DNA of 11,426 bases from Euperipatoides rowelli (Eukaryota; Onychophora; Udeonychophora; Euonychophora; Peripatopsidae). The notes beneath the pieces were generated by a model. It worked only from the letters and a program-made list of their open reading frames with translations, was not told the origin of the DNA and searched no databases. The first letter of the stretch is position 1. Each line of letters starts with the position of its first letter. The translations under genes and the position numbers were made by a program. Below are positions 1-8,133 of the stretch, piece by piece. Location: assembly GCA_003024985.2 (NCBI GenBank), contig PXIH01S0039573.1. One strand, given 5' to 3'.

Positions 1-1
1 G

Positions 2-1205
2 GATGACAATAGTGAGTACATGGTGGAAGAGGAAGGAATCATTTTAAAAAGGGTCATACCTGAAAGGCTCCATGGTTGTAAGTGCACAATAGTAGTGCCA
101 GAAAAACTAAGGGAAGAAGTCATGTCATCTTATCATGATGGTGTGATGGGGGGTCATCTATCTCACAGTATCACCAGTTGGAAAATTAAACTGCTGTTCA
201 CCTGAGATGAAATGTCTTGGATATAAAGAACTTTGTCACCACTCTTGATAAGTGCCAGTGCAGGAGGATGCCTAGAAATAAGACTCCTTTACAGCCTGTA
301 AAACCCTCACATGCACCCATGGAGAGACTACCTGCAGACATTTTAGGTCCCTTTGGTCTGACCCAACAGCGCTACAAATATGTAGTTGTTTGGGTTAATC
401 ACTTTAGCCATATGACATTTGCCTCCCTGATACATAATGTTGATGCTAGGACTATAGCTGAGAACTATATAAAAACTATATTACCTAACTATGGTGCAGC
501 ATTAGAGATGGTATCTGACCAGGGGGGGCAGTTCACCAGCAATTTCATGAGAGCAATTCATATGACATTGGGTATATGAGGAATATATACCACTCCTTAT
601 AACCCCCAAGCCAATGGAGTTGCTGAACACATTAATGCTAAGATATTGAGTGTGCTATCTAAAATATGTAATGGTCAATACAATAGATTGGGCCGATATC
701 TTCCATTCATAGTCCAGAACTTGAACAATTCAATTCATCATAGCACTGGTGAGAGCCCTTTCTTCATATTCCACGGGTTTGATCAAACCAATCCTGTGGT
801 GCCTGTGAGAGGGGCAAGTGAGGAAGATGATACTGATAATCATGTGATCATCACTCATTTGGTTTAATCCATTACTGAAGCAAGAGACAGGGTAATGGAT
901 CAGCTGACAGAATTGTCTAGAACAAATTGTGTGCCTAATAGTAAATTGGTCAAACTTCAGAAGTTCAACACTGGGGATCAAGTATTATGCCTTGATCCTA
1001 CAAGTTACACAGGAAAAAAACCATAAGTTGAAAGGACTGTTATTCTGGACCCTACAGAATTGTAAGGAGGTGTGGCACTGTGACTTATCGTTTGAGGGTA
1101 ATGGTTATTTCCGATGGTGAAATAACTCATGTTAACAAACTGAAGTTGTATAGGCCTCGGAAAATCCTTAGTGATGTGGTGAAGAATGATAAAACTGTCA
1201 GATAA
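2..1205 (+). pseudogene. pol: Ty3/Gypsy retrotransposon pol, 3' part (integrase), broken
   Basis: Integrase would insert the element's cDNA into the host genome. The frame is open from the left edge, so upstream pol lies outside. An H2C2 zinc finger (GGH near 160, KCQ near 253) has lost its first Cys: LDKCQ stands where CxKCQ is expected. The core keeps its D,D(35)E residues: Asp 337-339 in ADILG, Asp 517-519 in SDQGG, Glu 625-627 in NGVAEH. The C-terminal domain ends with GPYRIVRR and HVNKLKLYRPR. Breaks: stop at 203-205 and a frame change by 217; in-frame TGA 577-579 (fits CGA decay); TAA 865-867; a frame change in the A-run near 1014; another near 1046. The terminal stop is TAA 1203-1205. 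Domain order is seen; assignment to Ty3/Gypsy rests on the integrase motifs. It is non-functional. Confidence 0.92.
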
Positions 1206-1447
1206 ATGGAATCTGATGGTGATGGACATTAATTTGCGTCAAATTTTTTATCTCTTTTAAAAAAAATGTGTGGGTTCTTATGATTTTTTTGTGCTTTTGT
1301 TGTGTAATTGGTTTTGTGCAGTATGTTGTGACAATGTTGTATGTGTATGTAAGTTTAATTTTTTTGGGGAGCTAAGGGATTTATCATTATAAAATTAATT
1401 GATGTGTATTATAGTAGACTAGAAGTCTAGTATACTATAAATAAAAC
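1206..1447 (+). other. 3' non-coding region of the + strand Gypsy element (possible LTR start)
   Basis: No coding potential beyond a few codons follows the pol stop. A T-run followed by GGGGAG at 1361-1371 is a weak polypurine-tract candidate, and sequence after it could be the start of a 3' LTR. The second LTR is outside the window, so this cannot be tested by self-comparison. The stretch ends at an N at 1448. Confidence 0.4.
1410..1434. repeat. Imperfect palindrome, 11-nt arms
   Basis: TATAGTAGACT and AGTCTAGTATA face each other across a 3-nt AGA spacer, with one mismatched pair. It lies just before the N at 1448, in the presumed LTR or flank of the + strand Gypsy element. Function unknown; in such AT-rich DNA it may be chance. 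Confidence 0.6.
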
Positions 1448-1448
1448 N

Positions 1449-1523
1449 AAATAATAGTTTAATTAATAGAAAAAACAAATGATATTTTTTTGAAGGCATA
1501 ATGCTTTCAATAACTCAATAACT
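1449..1523. repeat. 75-bp exact direct repeat, copy 1 (abuts N at 1448)
   Basis: This stretch is identical, base for base, to 4166-4240, in the same orientation. It begins immediately after the single N at 1448. Inside are a near-palindrome (GAAGGCATAATGCTTTC) and short AATAACTC iterations at the right end. Sequence outside the 75 bp is unrelated. Either a genomic repeat or a contig-overlap artefact at an assembly join. Confidence 0.9.
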
Positions 1524-1934
1524 CAAATAACAATTGTAATGTATGTTTAATATATAACCTATATATTTAGTGTAAACAATTGAACAAACTTGCATGCTGG
1601 GTACCCAGTTATACAATGTTGGGGCTAACAATGTTTTAGTAGCTACTTTTGGGTGAAGTTTTTTCACATGGCGGTCAATTCTAAGTTTTGACTACTTCTG
1701 CATGGGGTTAATGTTTTTTTGATAGTATTTGACTTTGTTGCATGAAAGTCAATTCATTGTCGGACTACTTCTGCTTGTGCCCGACACTTGTGTTTTTAGA
1801 TGTGGTATTTATCATGATATTTGTGGCATTAATGTGTTTGGATAGGTGTTTTTGTCTCTATAGGTGTGGATTCCTTCAGACATTATCTATGGTGTCAATA
1901 TATATTTGAATATATGTATATGTTTTTTTTTGTC
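1524..1934 (-). other. Presumed 3' non-coding region of the minus-strand Gypsy element
   Basis: Downstream (on the minus strand) of the pol stop at 1935-1937 there is no open frame of note. It should contain a 3' LTR if the element was complete, but no matching LTR copy exists in the window, so LTR borders cannot be set. It contains a diverged tandem duplication at about 1660-1785. Confidence 0.4.
1666..1785. repeat. Diverged tandem duplication, period about 74 bp
   Basis: GTCAATTC followed by GACTACTTCTGC occurs at 1674/1690 and again at 1748/1763. Bases just left of each copy are also alike (CACATGGCG and TGCATGAAA). Two diverged units of about 74 bp in the non-coding tail of the minus-strand Gypsy element; LTR and UTR regions often carry such duplications. 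Confidence 0.55.
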
Positions 1935-4121
1935 TTAAACTTTCTCTGAGGTGGTTGGTTGCTTGGACACCAATGTGATATCAATTTTCACTCCCACCTG
2001 CACAGGTTTTTGGAGTGTCCACTCACTGGCATTTTTCCTTTCACCTATACCTTCAGGTTGTAGTTTAAATTTTTTTTGATTTGGGATTTTTGTTCTTGTT
2101 GGGTATCTGTGTGTGTGTCTGGTTTGTAGTGGGTCTGTTTGTAAGTTATGTTTTGGTGTGTCCGGTTGAGTTTTTCTTTCCTTAAAAATGTTCTATGTCT
2201 GCTATGTTATATTTTCCATGTGTTTTTCCATTTTTGTCTTTTATTTCATAGACTACATCATTTATTTTATTTTTTATTTGTAAGGGCCAACCCATGGTTT
2301 AACCAACTTATTAGAGAGATTTTTTGATGCATCAGAAAGAACATGATTTTTTACTTTGTCTGTGTCTCCTACTGTAAAAGTTCTTATTGTTGATTTCATA
2401 TCATAATCATTTTTTTGTTTTTCTTGTTGTTTTTTGACATTTGCTTCTACTATTTTCTTTATTAATATTAGTTCCTACTCTGCTCTTTTCACATCTTCAG
2501 TTGTTGATGGTGGGTCTTTATTTTTTCCCAGTCAGGTTATCACATTATCCCAGGGCATCTATAATTTCTTTGTAAGAATAGTTTTGCTGGGGTGAACCCT
2601 GTTGTATGTATTTGTAGCTGTCCCATTCTGTTTGGTCGTAGTCTACAAAACTCCGTATTAGTCTCTTAATGTTCTGGTTCTGTCTTTCTGTCATATTCGA
2701 TTGTGGGTGGTATTTGGTCGTATTACTTTTTTTAACTCCCCAAGTTTGGCATAACACTTTCTAAATTTTGGATATCAACTGGGGCCCATTGCCAGTCAAG
2801 ATTCTTTTTGGTAGGCCATATCTACAGAACATTTTGGCCAGTGTTTTACTATAATTTTGGTATTACTTGTTCTAAGGGGGAATATTTCTACCCAACGAGA
2901 GTAATAATCGGTAAATACCAGCAGGAATTTGTTTTGCCTATGGGACCTGGGGTAGGGCCCTATAAGATCCACCATGACTAATTCCATTGGTTAACTAACC
3001 TGGGTGGATGTCATTGGGGATCTTAGGACTTTATTTGGGTGTTTGGCTAATTGGCATAGTTTACAGGTTTTTACATATTCTTTTATGTCTTGTATCATAT
3101 TAGGCCAAAACATTCTCGTTGTTATTTTTTCTGTTGTTTTTTCGATGCCTGAATGTCCAGCTACTGGGTTGTCATGGAACTCTTGTAGTACTAAGTGTAC
3201 TAGTGCCCTAGGGATGATGGGTCTAAGGTATGGCTGGGGTATTATGTGGTTTTTAGACTTAGACTTGTTTTGCTGATCTCTTTTCATATAGCATAGTATA
3301 TTATTTTCTAGTATATAATTTTTTAAGGGTGTTGTGTCTCTTTTATTTTCTAACTGTATGATTATGTTGTTTATCCAAGTTTTCTTCTGCTGTTCTTCTT
3401 TTAAAGTTTGTAGCTTTTCTAAAAATGAAAAGTTTAGGTCAATGGGTATTGCTGCTATATGTGTAGGGTGGGTCATGCAATCTAAGTCTTCTTCCATGGA
3501 GTCTGGTTCAGGTAGGCAGGATGATCTAGACAGTGCATCTGGCAGCTGGTTGTCCTTGCCTTTGGTGTAAATAATTTTGTAGTCATATTCTTGGAGCCTT
3601 AATGCCCATCTGGTTAGCCTTCCTGATAGGTCTTTCATATGCAATAACCATTTAAGGGTGTTATGGGCTGTTTTGACTACAAATTTTGAATCGCTAAGGT
3701 ACCCTCTGAATTTCTTGACTGCCCATACGATGGCTAGACATTTCTTTTCCATTACTGTGTACTTTGTTTCAGCTTGGTGTAAAATCCTACTAGCATATTT
3801 GATAACTCTAGTAAATTTATCATCATCTAATTGTGTTAGAGTTGCACCCAAGGCTTCAGATTATGCATCAGTTTCTACCATAAAGGTTTTTTTTAAATCG
3901 GGAAGGAGGAGACCTGTGCCTGGTGACATTGTGTGTCTTTTAATTTTTGGAAGGCTGTGTGGCCCTGGTCATCCCATTTAAATTTATTTCCCTTTTATGT
4001 TAATTTTACCAAGGGCCTACTAATTTTGGCATAATCTTTTATATGATTATGTAGCCAACCTGTCATTCCTAAAAAAAATTGTACTGCTTTTGCATTTTTA
4101 GGTTCTACAAATTTATTAATT
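1935..4121 (-). pseudogene. pol: Ty3/Gypsy pol (RT thumb, RNase H, integrase), broken
   Basis: In minus-strand order: RT thumb/connection (AKISRPLVKLT, FKWDD, AFQKLKD; 3930-4121); RNase H from ETDA near 3868 to DALSRS; zinc finger in the 2991-3851 frame with H226, H233, C263 and C266 intact; integrase core from VMVDLIGPYPRS (about 2970); C-terminal domain (KPWVGPY near 2290, VVYEIKD near 2255); and a basic tail with RYPTR, ending at TAA 1935-1937. Disabled: the RNase H Glu of the EKE-CLA box appears as Lys37 and the TDH Asp as Ala62; the second integrase Asp is Gly (GGC, 2791-2793), while Glu 2686-2688 remains. Stops include TAA after ETDA and TAA 2991-2993; frame changes lie near 3935, 2848, 2555 and 2186. 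Its sequence differs clearly from the + strand Gypsy, so it is another lineage. Non-functional. Confidence 0.93.
3956..4121. repeat. 166-bp exact direct repeat, copy 1
   Basis: Identical to 4953-5118 in the same orientation, including the A8 run. It encodes (minus strand) the Gypsy RT thumb. After 4121 this copy runs into an AT microsatellite, whereas copy 2 continues into the expected upstream RT sequence. Confidence 0.95.
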
Positions 4122-4568
4122 ATATATATATATGGCTGTATATTAGTTTATAACTTTTTTTTGCTAAATAATAGTTTAATTAATAGAAAAAACAAATGAT
4201 ATTTTTTTGAAGGCATAATGCTTTCAATAACTCAATAACTTCCGCTTGATGAACCAAAGGCATATGCTGAGGTGTACAGGTTCACGCCTTGGCTTGGGCA
4301 GTTAAAGAACGTTTTTTTCCCTAGCTGTAACAGCTCGCTTTGGGTTTTTCCAAGTACACAGCCCTTGTTAACATCTTAGGAACCTGTTTCTGCTGTATTA
4401 ATTATAATATTATCTGGCGTCTTTAAATTGATTAACCTAAAAAAAAATTTTTTTTCTGTAGCTTTATAACTTAATTTACTAAGTGGAATAATATATTTCA
4501 AAAAGATTAACGCATTTCTATATTATTACAGTGTAAAAAAAGGGTTAATAAAATGTACAGGCCTACTA
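4122..4568. other. Insert of unknown origin inside the Gypsy RT region
   Basis: This stretch interrupts the minus-strand RT frame. It starts with a short (TA)n run (about 4120-4133), contains the 75-bp repeat at 4166-4240, then a visibly less AT-rich stretch (about 4241-4380), then AT-rich sequence with an A-run/T-run junction at about 4439-4455. A + strand frame is open from 4239 to the stop at 4377-4379 (46 codons), but it has no ATG start or family motif I recognise. No tRNA-like boxes or terminal inverted repeats were found. I cannot name it. Confidence 0.5.
4166..4240. repeat. 75-bp exact direct repeat, copy 2
   Basis: Same sequence as 1449-1523. Here it is embedded in the insert, with T before and T after it (N before and C after in copy 1). 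No coding content. Confidence 0.9.
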
Positions 4569-4780
4569 TTTTTTTTTTTTAAATATATTTATTTTCACTA
4601 TTACATAATTATATCACAGACAATCTTCTGTACAAAATACAACAGTGATGCTAGGAAGCTTCTTTCTTTCAACATGTCTGTCATCCGTCTCAAATCCATT
4701 GTCCTTTTCCATTATGCCATTAATCCATTTATCTATTAAATTAGACACTAGTAATACATTTATAACCTATTAAATTCCCC

Positions 4781-4826
4781 GGTGCTTCCAAACGATGAAA
4801 GAAAATTCATCAAGTTTTTCGGCACC
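4781..4826. repeat. Imperfect hairpin in SINE body
   Basis: GGTGC at 4781-4785 pairs with GCACC at 4822-4826, and GATGAA at 4794-4799 pairs with TTCATC at 4806-4811 across a 6-nt AGAAAA loop; the middle of the stem is only partly paired. It sits directly after the tRNA-like head of the SINE, at the start of the tRNA-unrelated body. Confidence 0.55.
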
Positions 4827-4837
4827 AGAGCTGCCAG

Positions 4838-4906
4838 GGGATCGAACCTAGGACCCCCTTGATTGCACAAGCTCCGGCTGCAACAGTAACATAAACCACT
4901 GGACCA
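4838..4906 (-). promoter_or_regulatory. RNA polymerase III internal promoter (A and B boxes) of the SINE
   Basis: The A box at 4896-4906 fits TRGYNNARNGG at every position. The B box at 4838-4848 differs from GGTTCGANTCC at one position. They are 47 nt apart, normal for tRNA-type promoters. A second B box lies upstream at 4920-4930 without its own A box, since the sequence is cut at 4952. Confidence 0.82.
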
Positions 4907-4951
4907 CCGGAGCTGCCCGGGGATCGAACCTATGACCCCCTTATATGCACA

Positions 4952-4952
4952 N
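4952..4952. other. Ambiguous base at a repeat boundary (likely assembly join)
   Basis: The N separates the truncated 5' end of the SINE from an exact copy of 3956-4121. The other N in the window (1448) likewise abuts the first base of an exact repeat. Single Ns at such edges are typical of contigs placed end to end. Confidence 0.7.
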
Positions 4953-5118
4953 TGTGTGGCCCTGGTCATCCCATTTAAATTTATTTCCCTTTTATGTTAA
5001 TTTTACCAAGGGCCTACTAATTTTGGCATAATCTTTTATATGATTATGTAGCCAACCTGTCATTCCTAAAAAAAATTGTACTGCTTTTGCATTTTTAGGT
5101 TCTACAAATTTATTAATT
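4953..5118. repeat. 166-bp exact direct repeat, copy 2 (abuts N at 4952)
   Basis: Identical to 3956-4121. This copy continues correctly at 5119 into the next upstream part of the Gypsy RT (VDPAKTEAINKF on the minus strand), so it is the one in native context on its right side. Confidence 0.95.
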
Positions 5119-5232
5119 GCCTCAGTTTTTGCAGGGTCCACTTCTATTGTTCAGTTTTTTTATTATTTTGCCTAAAAACTTGAATTGTATGGTGCAAAAT
5201 TGGCACTTTTTAATTTTTAGCACCAATCCTTC
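4953..5232 (-). pseudogene. pol: Ty3/Gypsy reverse transcriptase fragment
   Basis: Minus-strand frames give GLVLKIKKCQF, FKFLGKIIKK and then, after a frame change near 5150, VDPAKTEAINKFVEPKNAK. This is the usual Gypsy order of palm end, FLG motif and thumb. It is the upstream neighbour of the pol remnant at 1935-4121: the last 166 bp are a second copy of that remnant's start. The catalytic YxDD motif, earlier RT, protease and gag are absent, because similarity stops near 5232-5250 and LINE sequence begins at 5287. Reverse transcription by this fragment is not possible. Confidence 0.85.
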
Positions 5233-6471
5233 TCAACCAAATAAGATTTAGTAGGTAATAATTCATAATAAAGCTTAATTAGAAAGTTAACTATATTTGG
5301 AGGTGTTACTTCCATAATCTATTTGTTTTAATTTTCCCATATACTGATAGCAATCATTTAAATACACCACATTCATATTCACTGCAACCACCCTATAGCT
5401 AATCTTATCCTTTTTAAACAAATTAAGATCATCAGACAATTCGCTATAAAGAATTAGTGCTTTAACAATATGTGAACTCATCAAAAGTAGCAGGATACAA
5501 GCGAATCACAATCAAATGATTCACCTGACTCGGTGGGGTGTGTATCAGTCGGTATTGCCTTCATTACATACTGATTTTCTATCTATAGGTTCATAAATGC
5601 AAGTACATGATTATAAATGCATATTCTATTCACTATTAAAGTATTATGCACTCCTAGGCCACCCAAATGTTGTGGCAATGTCATTAGATAGTTTGATTAC
5701 TGGTGTTCTTGCCCTTCCTCAAATAAAGCATTCAATAAAACCATTTTTTTCTATGAAAAGCCTTTGTCAAAACATAATGATGAAACACATACGAGATTTT
5801 AGGAATTATATAAATTTTTGATATCTGTTTTTTCTGTAATATTGAAAACCGCTTGTATTTAAGTAATTCAATTTTATTTGAGACAGATTTCAACAAATTT
5901 TCAGTAATCTTTCTAATTGCATAATATCTCCCTACAAAGGGATAAGGAATCCTCAAGAATTTCCCATGACACTGTTTCCCCAATCTTAGTTCCACTATAT
6001 TCCTTATGGATTATATGGAACTGACTTTGCTTTATTGATTACAGTACCTGTCTTCTGTCCAAATCTATCAATTAATCACTTTATTAACTTGTCATTTATC
6101 ATGCAACACTATTAAGAAATCATCACTGTAAGCAATCACATCTACAACAATCCCTGATTTACCCAACTTTAAACCAATATTTAATGACTGGATTTTCTGC
6201 AAAAGGTCATCATGTACAAACAAAACAACAGTGATGACAATCTGGAACCCTAGGCAATTCCCCTATTTATTTTAAGATCCTCAAGAAGATAAAATCCCAT
6301 CCTTGGCTGAAAACTTTTATTTATAATATAATTGACTATTCCATAAGTTAAAGAACCCACACACCAAACAGCTGTACAACTTTAGATATCAAATAAGTTG
6401 AACAAACACTGATTGTGTGTCTTAAAAGAGAAATATTGTGTTTTTTATAATGAGCTCAAAAAACAATGTGG

Positions 6472-6503
6472 CAAGAAAAAGTGTTATCAAGAAAAAGTGT
6501 TAT
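6472..6503. repeat. Perfect 16-bp tandem duplication in the LINE RT
   Basis: CAAGAAAAAGTGTTAT occurs twice back to back (6472-6487 and 6488-6503). Sixteen bases shift the frame; with one copy removed, the minus strand reads on from the GRTM-type box. A post-insertion lesion in the RT domain. Confidence 0.95.
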
Positions 6504-7309
6504 CTCATTATTGCATAGTTCTGCCCAGGGGTCCTATTGCACTTTTGACAAACTATTACACAGCTTTACTTTCATCTTATAGTATACAAGAGAAAATCTT
6601 AGCATCTGTATTAATAGATGCTATGGGTCTAAGTTTATCAATTGTCAGTAATACATTATGCCGTTGCATTTCCTTAGGTTTCAAAATAATGAAATACGAC
6701 TGAAATATATACATTTATAAAATATATCATGCAAAATTTTGTTAAACAGTCCTATAAATACTGGAAAAACAACATGCTTAAATCTTACATAGAATGAAAC
6801 AGACAATAGATCTTGGCCTGCACCAGCACTTTTATTTATGGAGTGTATCACCTCATCCAAAGGTTTATCATCAATCGCAAAATCAAACTCCTCAAAGTGT
6901 TGAGCTGATTTATAGTGTCATATTTTACAGTCATCAGGTGTATTTGCGATCATAAACATTCATTAAATTTGACTGTCAAATATTCAAATGCTTCATTCCC
7001 ATATAGATTGTCCTTCCCATCACAAATACTAGTAATTATTTGTGCTGTTGGTTTCCTAAAGATTCCTATTCTTGCTAATTTTATCAGGTCCTTCACATGG
7101 TTTACAAATTTCTCACTATAGAATATATAATTGACTATTTGATTCTTACTTTTTTTTTAATTCAAGAAGATCTTTTTTCATTAAATTAAGTTTTGCCAAG
7201 TCACTTTCATTATTTATTTCTTAGCTTCTCAAGTTATTCTCTAATCTTGAAATTTCTTTTGGCCTTCTGAACACAAACACCTTGTTTGTTTCGTCCACTG
7301 CGAAAAGAA

Positions 7310-7347
7310 CATTTCACCTCTAGCCAAACATTTCACCTCCAGCCAAG
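7310..7347. repeat. 19-bp tandem duplication in the LINE EN-RT linker
   Basis: CATTTCACCTCTAGCCAAA (7310-7328) is followed by CATTTCACCTCCAGCCAAG (7329-7347), two mismatches. The frame is shifted between the endonuclease and RT parts of ORF2. Confidence 0.9.
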
Positions 7348-8133
7348 GTACAATTAAAAAGCATATATGTAAGAATAATCAGCTATTGTATAGTTGTACC
7401 AGGATCCAATTGATTCTTTACCAATTTTAAAGACCCATCATTATTCCAACGAATATTTCCACCAACTTCTGAGAATCCCACCACCAACATACTATGATCT
7501 GATATTTCAGTAGGCATAACATCCAACACTCAAGAGACGCCAAAATCCTGGACGGTAGAAGTACAAAATCGATCCTTGAACTAGTACGTGTACTTGCAAA
7601 AGTCTTTGTGACCCATGCCCTTCGCCTCTGCCAAATCTACCAAACCATGTCTATGCATAAAAGACCGAAAATAGTTACTAGTCACAGCTACATCTTATTA
7701 TAAGCTTGTCAAATGCATCAACTAAGTTCACAATATCAACTATTGTAGATTTATTTCTAACCACTTATTATCACCATAATAATTCACCAATATTACTGTT
7801 CACCCTGATTGGAAAATTATGGTATTATGTACCTTACATTAATTGCAATTTGATTCACACCAGATCATGATCCATATTTCAAAACAGCCGTGATCACACC
7901 AGTTCTACCTACCACTGAGGATTCCACAAATAAATTATAATGACTTTGCAATAACATAATGTTTAAGTTCCTCCCTCCTTTTCAACCTTGTCTCCTGAAG
8001 ACACACCAACTGTATTTTCTTCTTTAAGACCTCATGTTTAAAGTTCCTTGCTTTAAATGCATTATTCAAACCTTTTACATTCAAAGATATCAACGATGTG
8101 TAAAACACAAAATAAACAAACAAAAAAATTAAA

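Larger units (their letters stand above)
4569..4951 (-). mobile_element. tRNA-derived SINE with duplicated tRNA-like head
   Basis: Read on the minus strand, it starts at the N (4952) with a partial tRNA-like unit ending in a B box (4920-4930), followed after 13 nt by a second unit with A box TGGTCCAGTGG (4896-4906) and B box GGTTCGATCCC (4838-4848). The two B-box segments, 4907-4951 and 4825-4869, are near-identical at an offset of 82 bp, a tRNA-sized unit. A tRNA-unrelated body follows, with an imperfect hairpin (4781-4826), then an AATAAA-type signal and a 12-nt poly(A) (T4569-4580 on the + strand). SINEs depend on a LINE for retrotransposition. The 5' end is cut by the N, so no target duplication can be checked. 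The body family is not identified. Confidence 0.85.

Noticed and set aside
730-981. 83-codon minus-strand open frame
   Set aside because: Antisense of the + strand Gypsy integrase C-terminal part, whose protein signal is unambiguous.
1206-1320. Envelope-like gene after the + strand Gypsy pol
   Set aside because: Only a few codons are open in any frame after the pol stop; no signal peptide or membrane protein can be supported.
3004-3981. Three + strand open frames of 78 to 107 codons
   Set aside because: They lie opposite the Gypsy RNase H and zinc-finger frame, which has clear motifs; no motif is seen in the + frames.
1449-4240. 75-bp repeats as LTRs or terminal repeats of one element
   Set aside because: They are short, lack TG...CA ends, contain no LTR signals, and the sequence between them is the 3' part of a Gypsy element ending in the middle of RT.
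4825-4951. Functional tRNA gene
   Set aside because: A and B boxes are present, but no complete cloverleaf with acceptor stem was found, the unit is duplicated, and it leads into a tRNA-unrelated body with poly(A): a SINE head.
4760-4969. 69-codon minus-strand open frame across the SINE
   Set aside because: It runs through tRNA-like promoter boxes and across the N; it is a chance frame in a non-coding SINE.
6413-6703. 96-codon + strand open frame
   Set aside because: Antisense shadow of the LINE RT; the minus strand carries RPIASINTDAKIF and GRTM motifs over the same bases.
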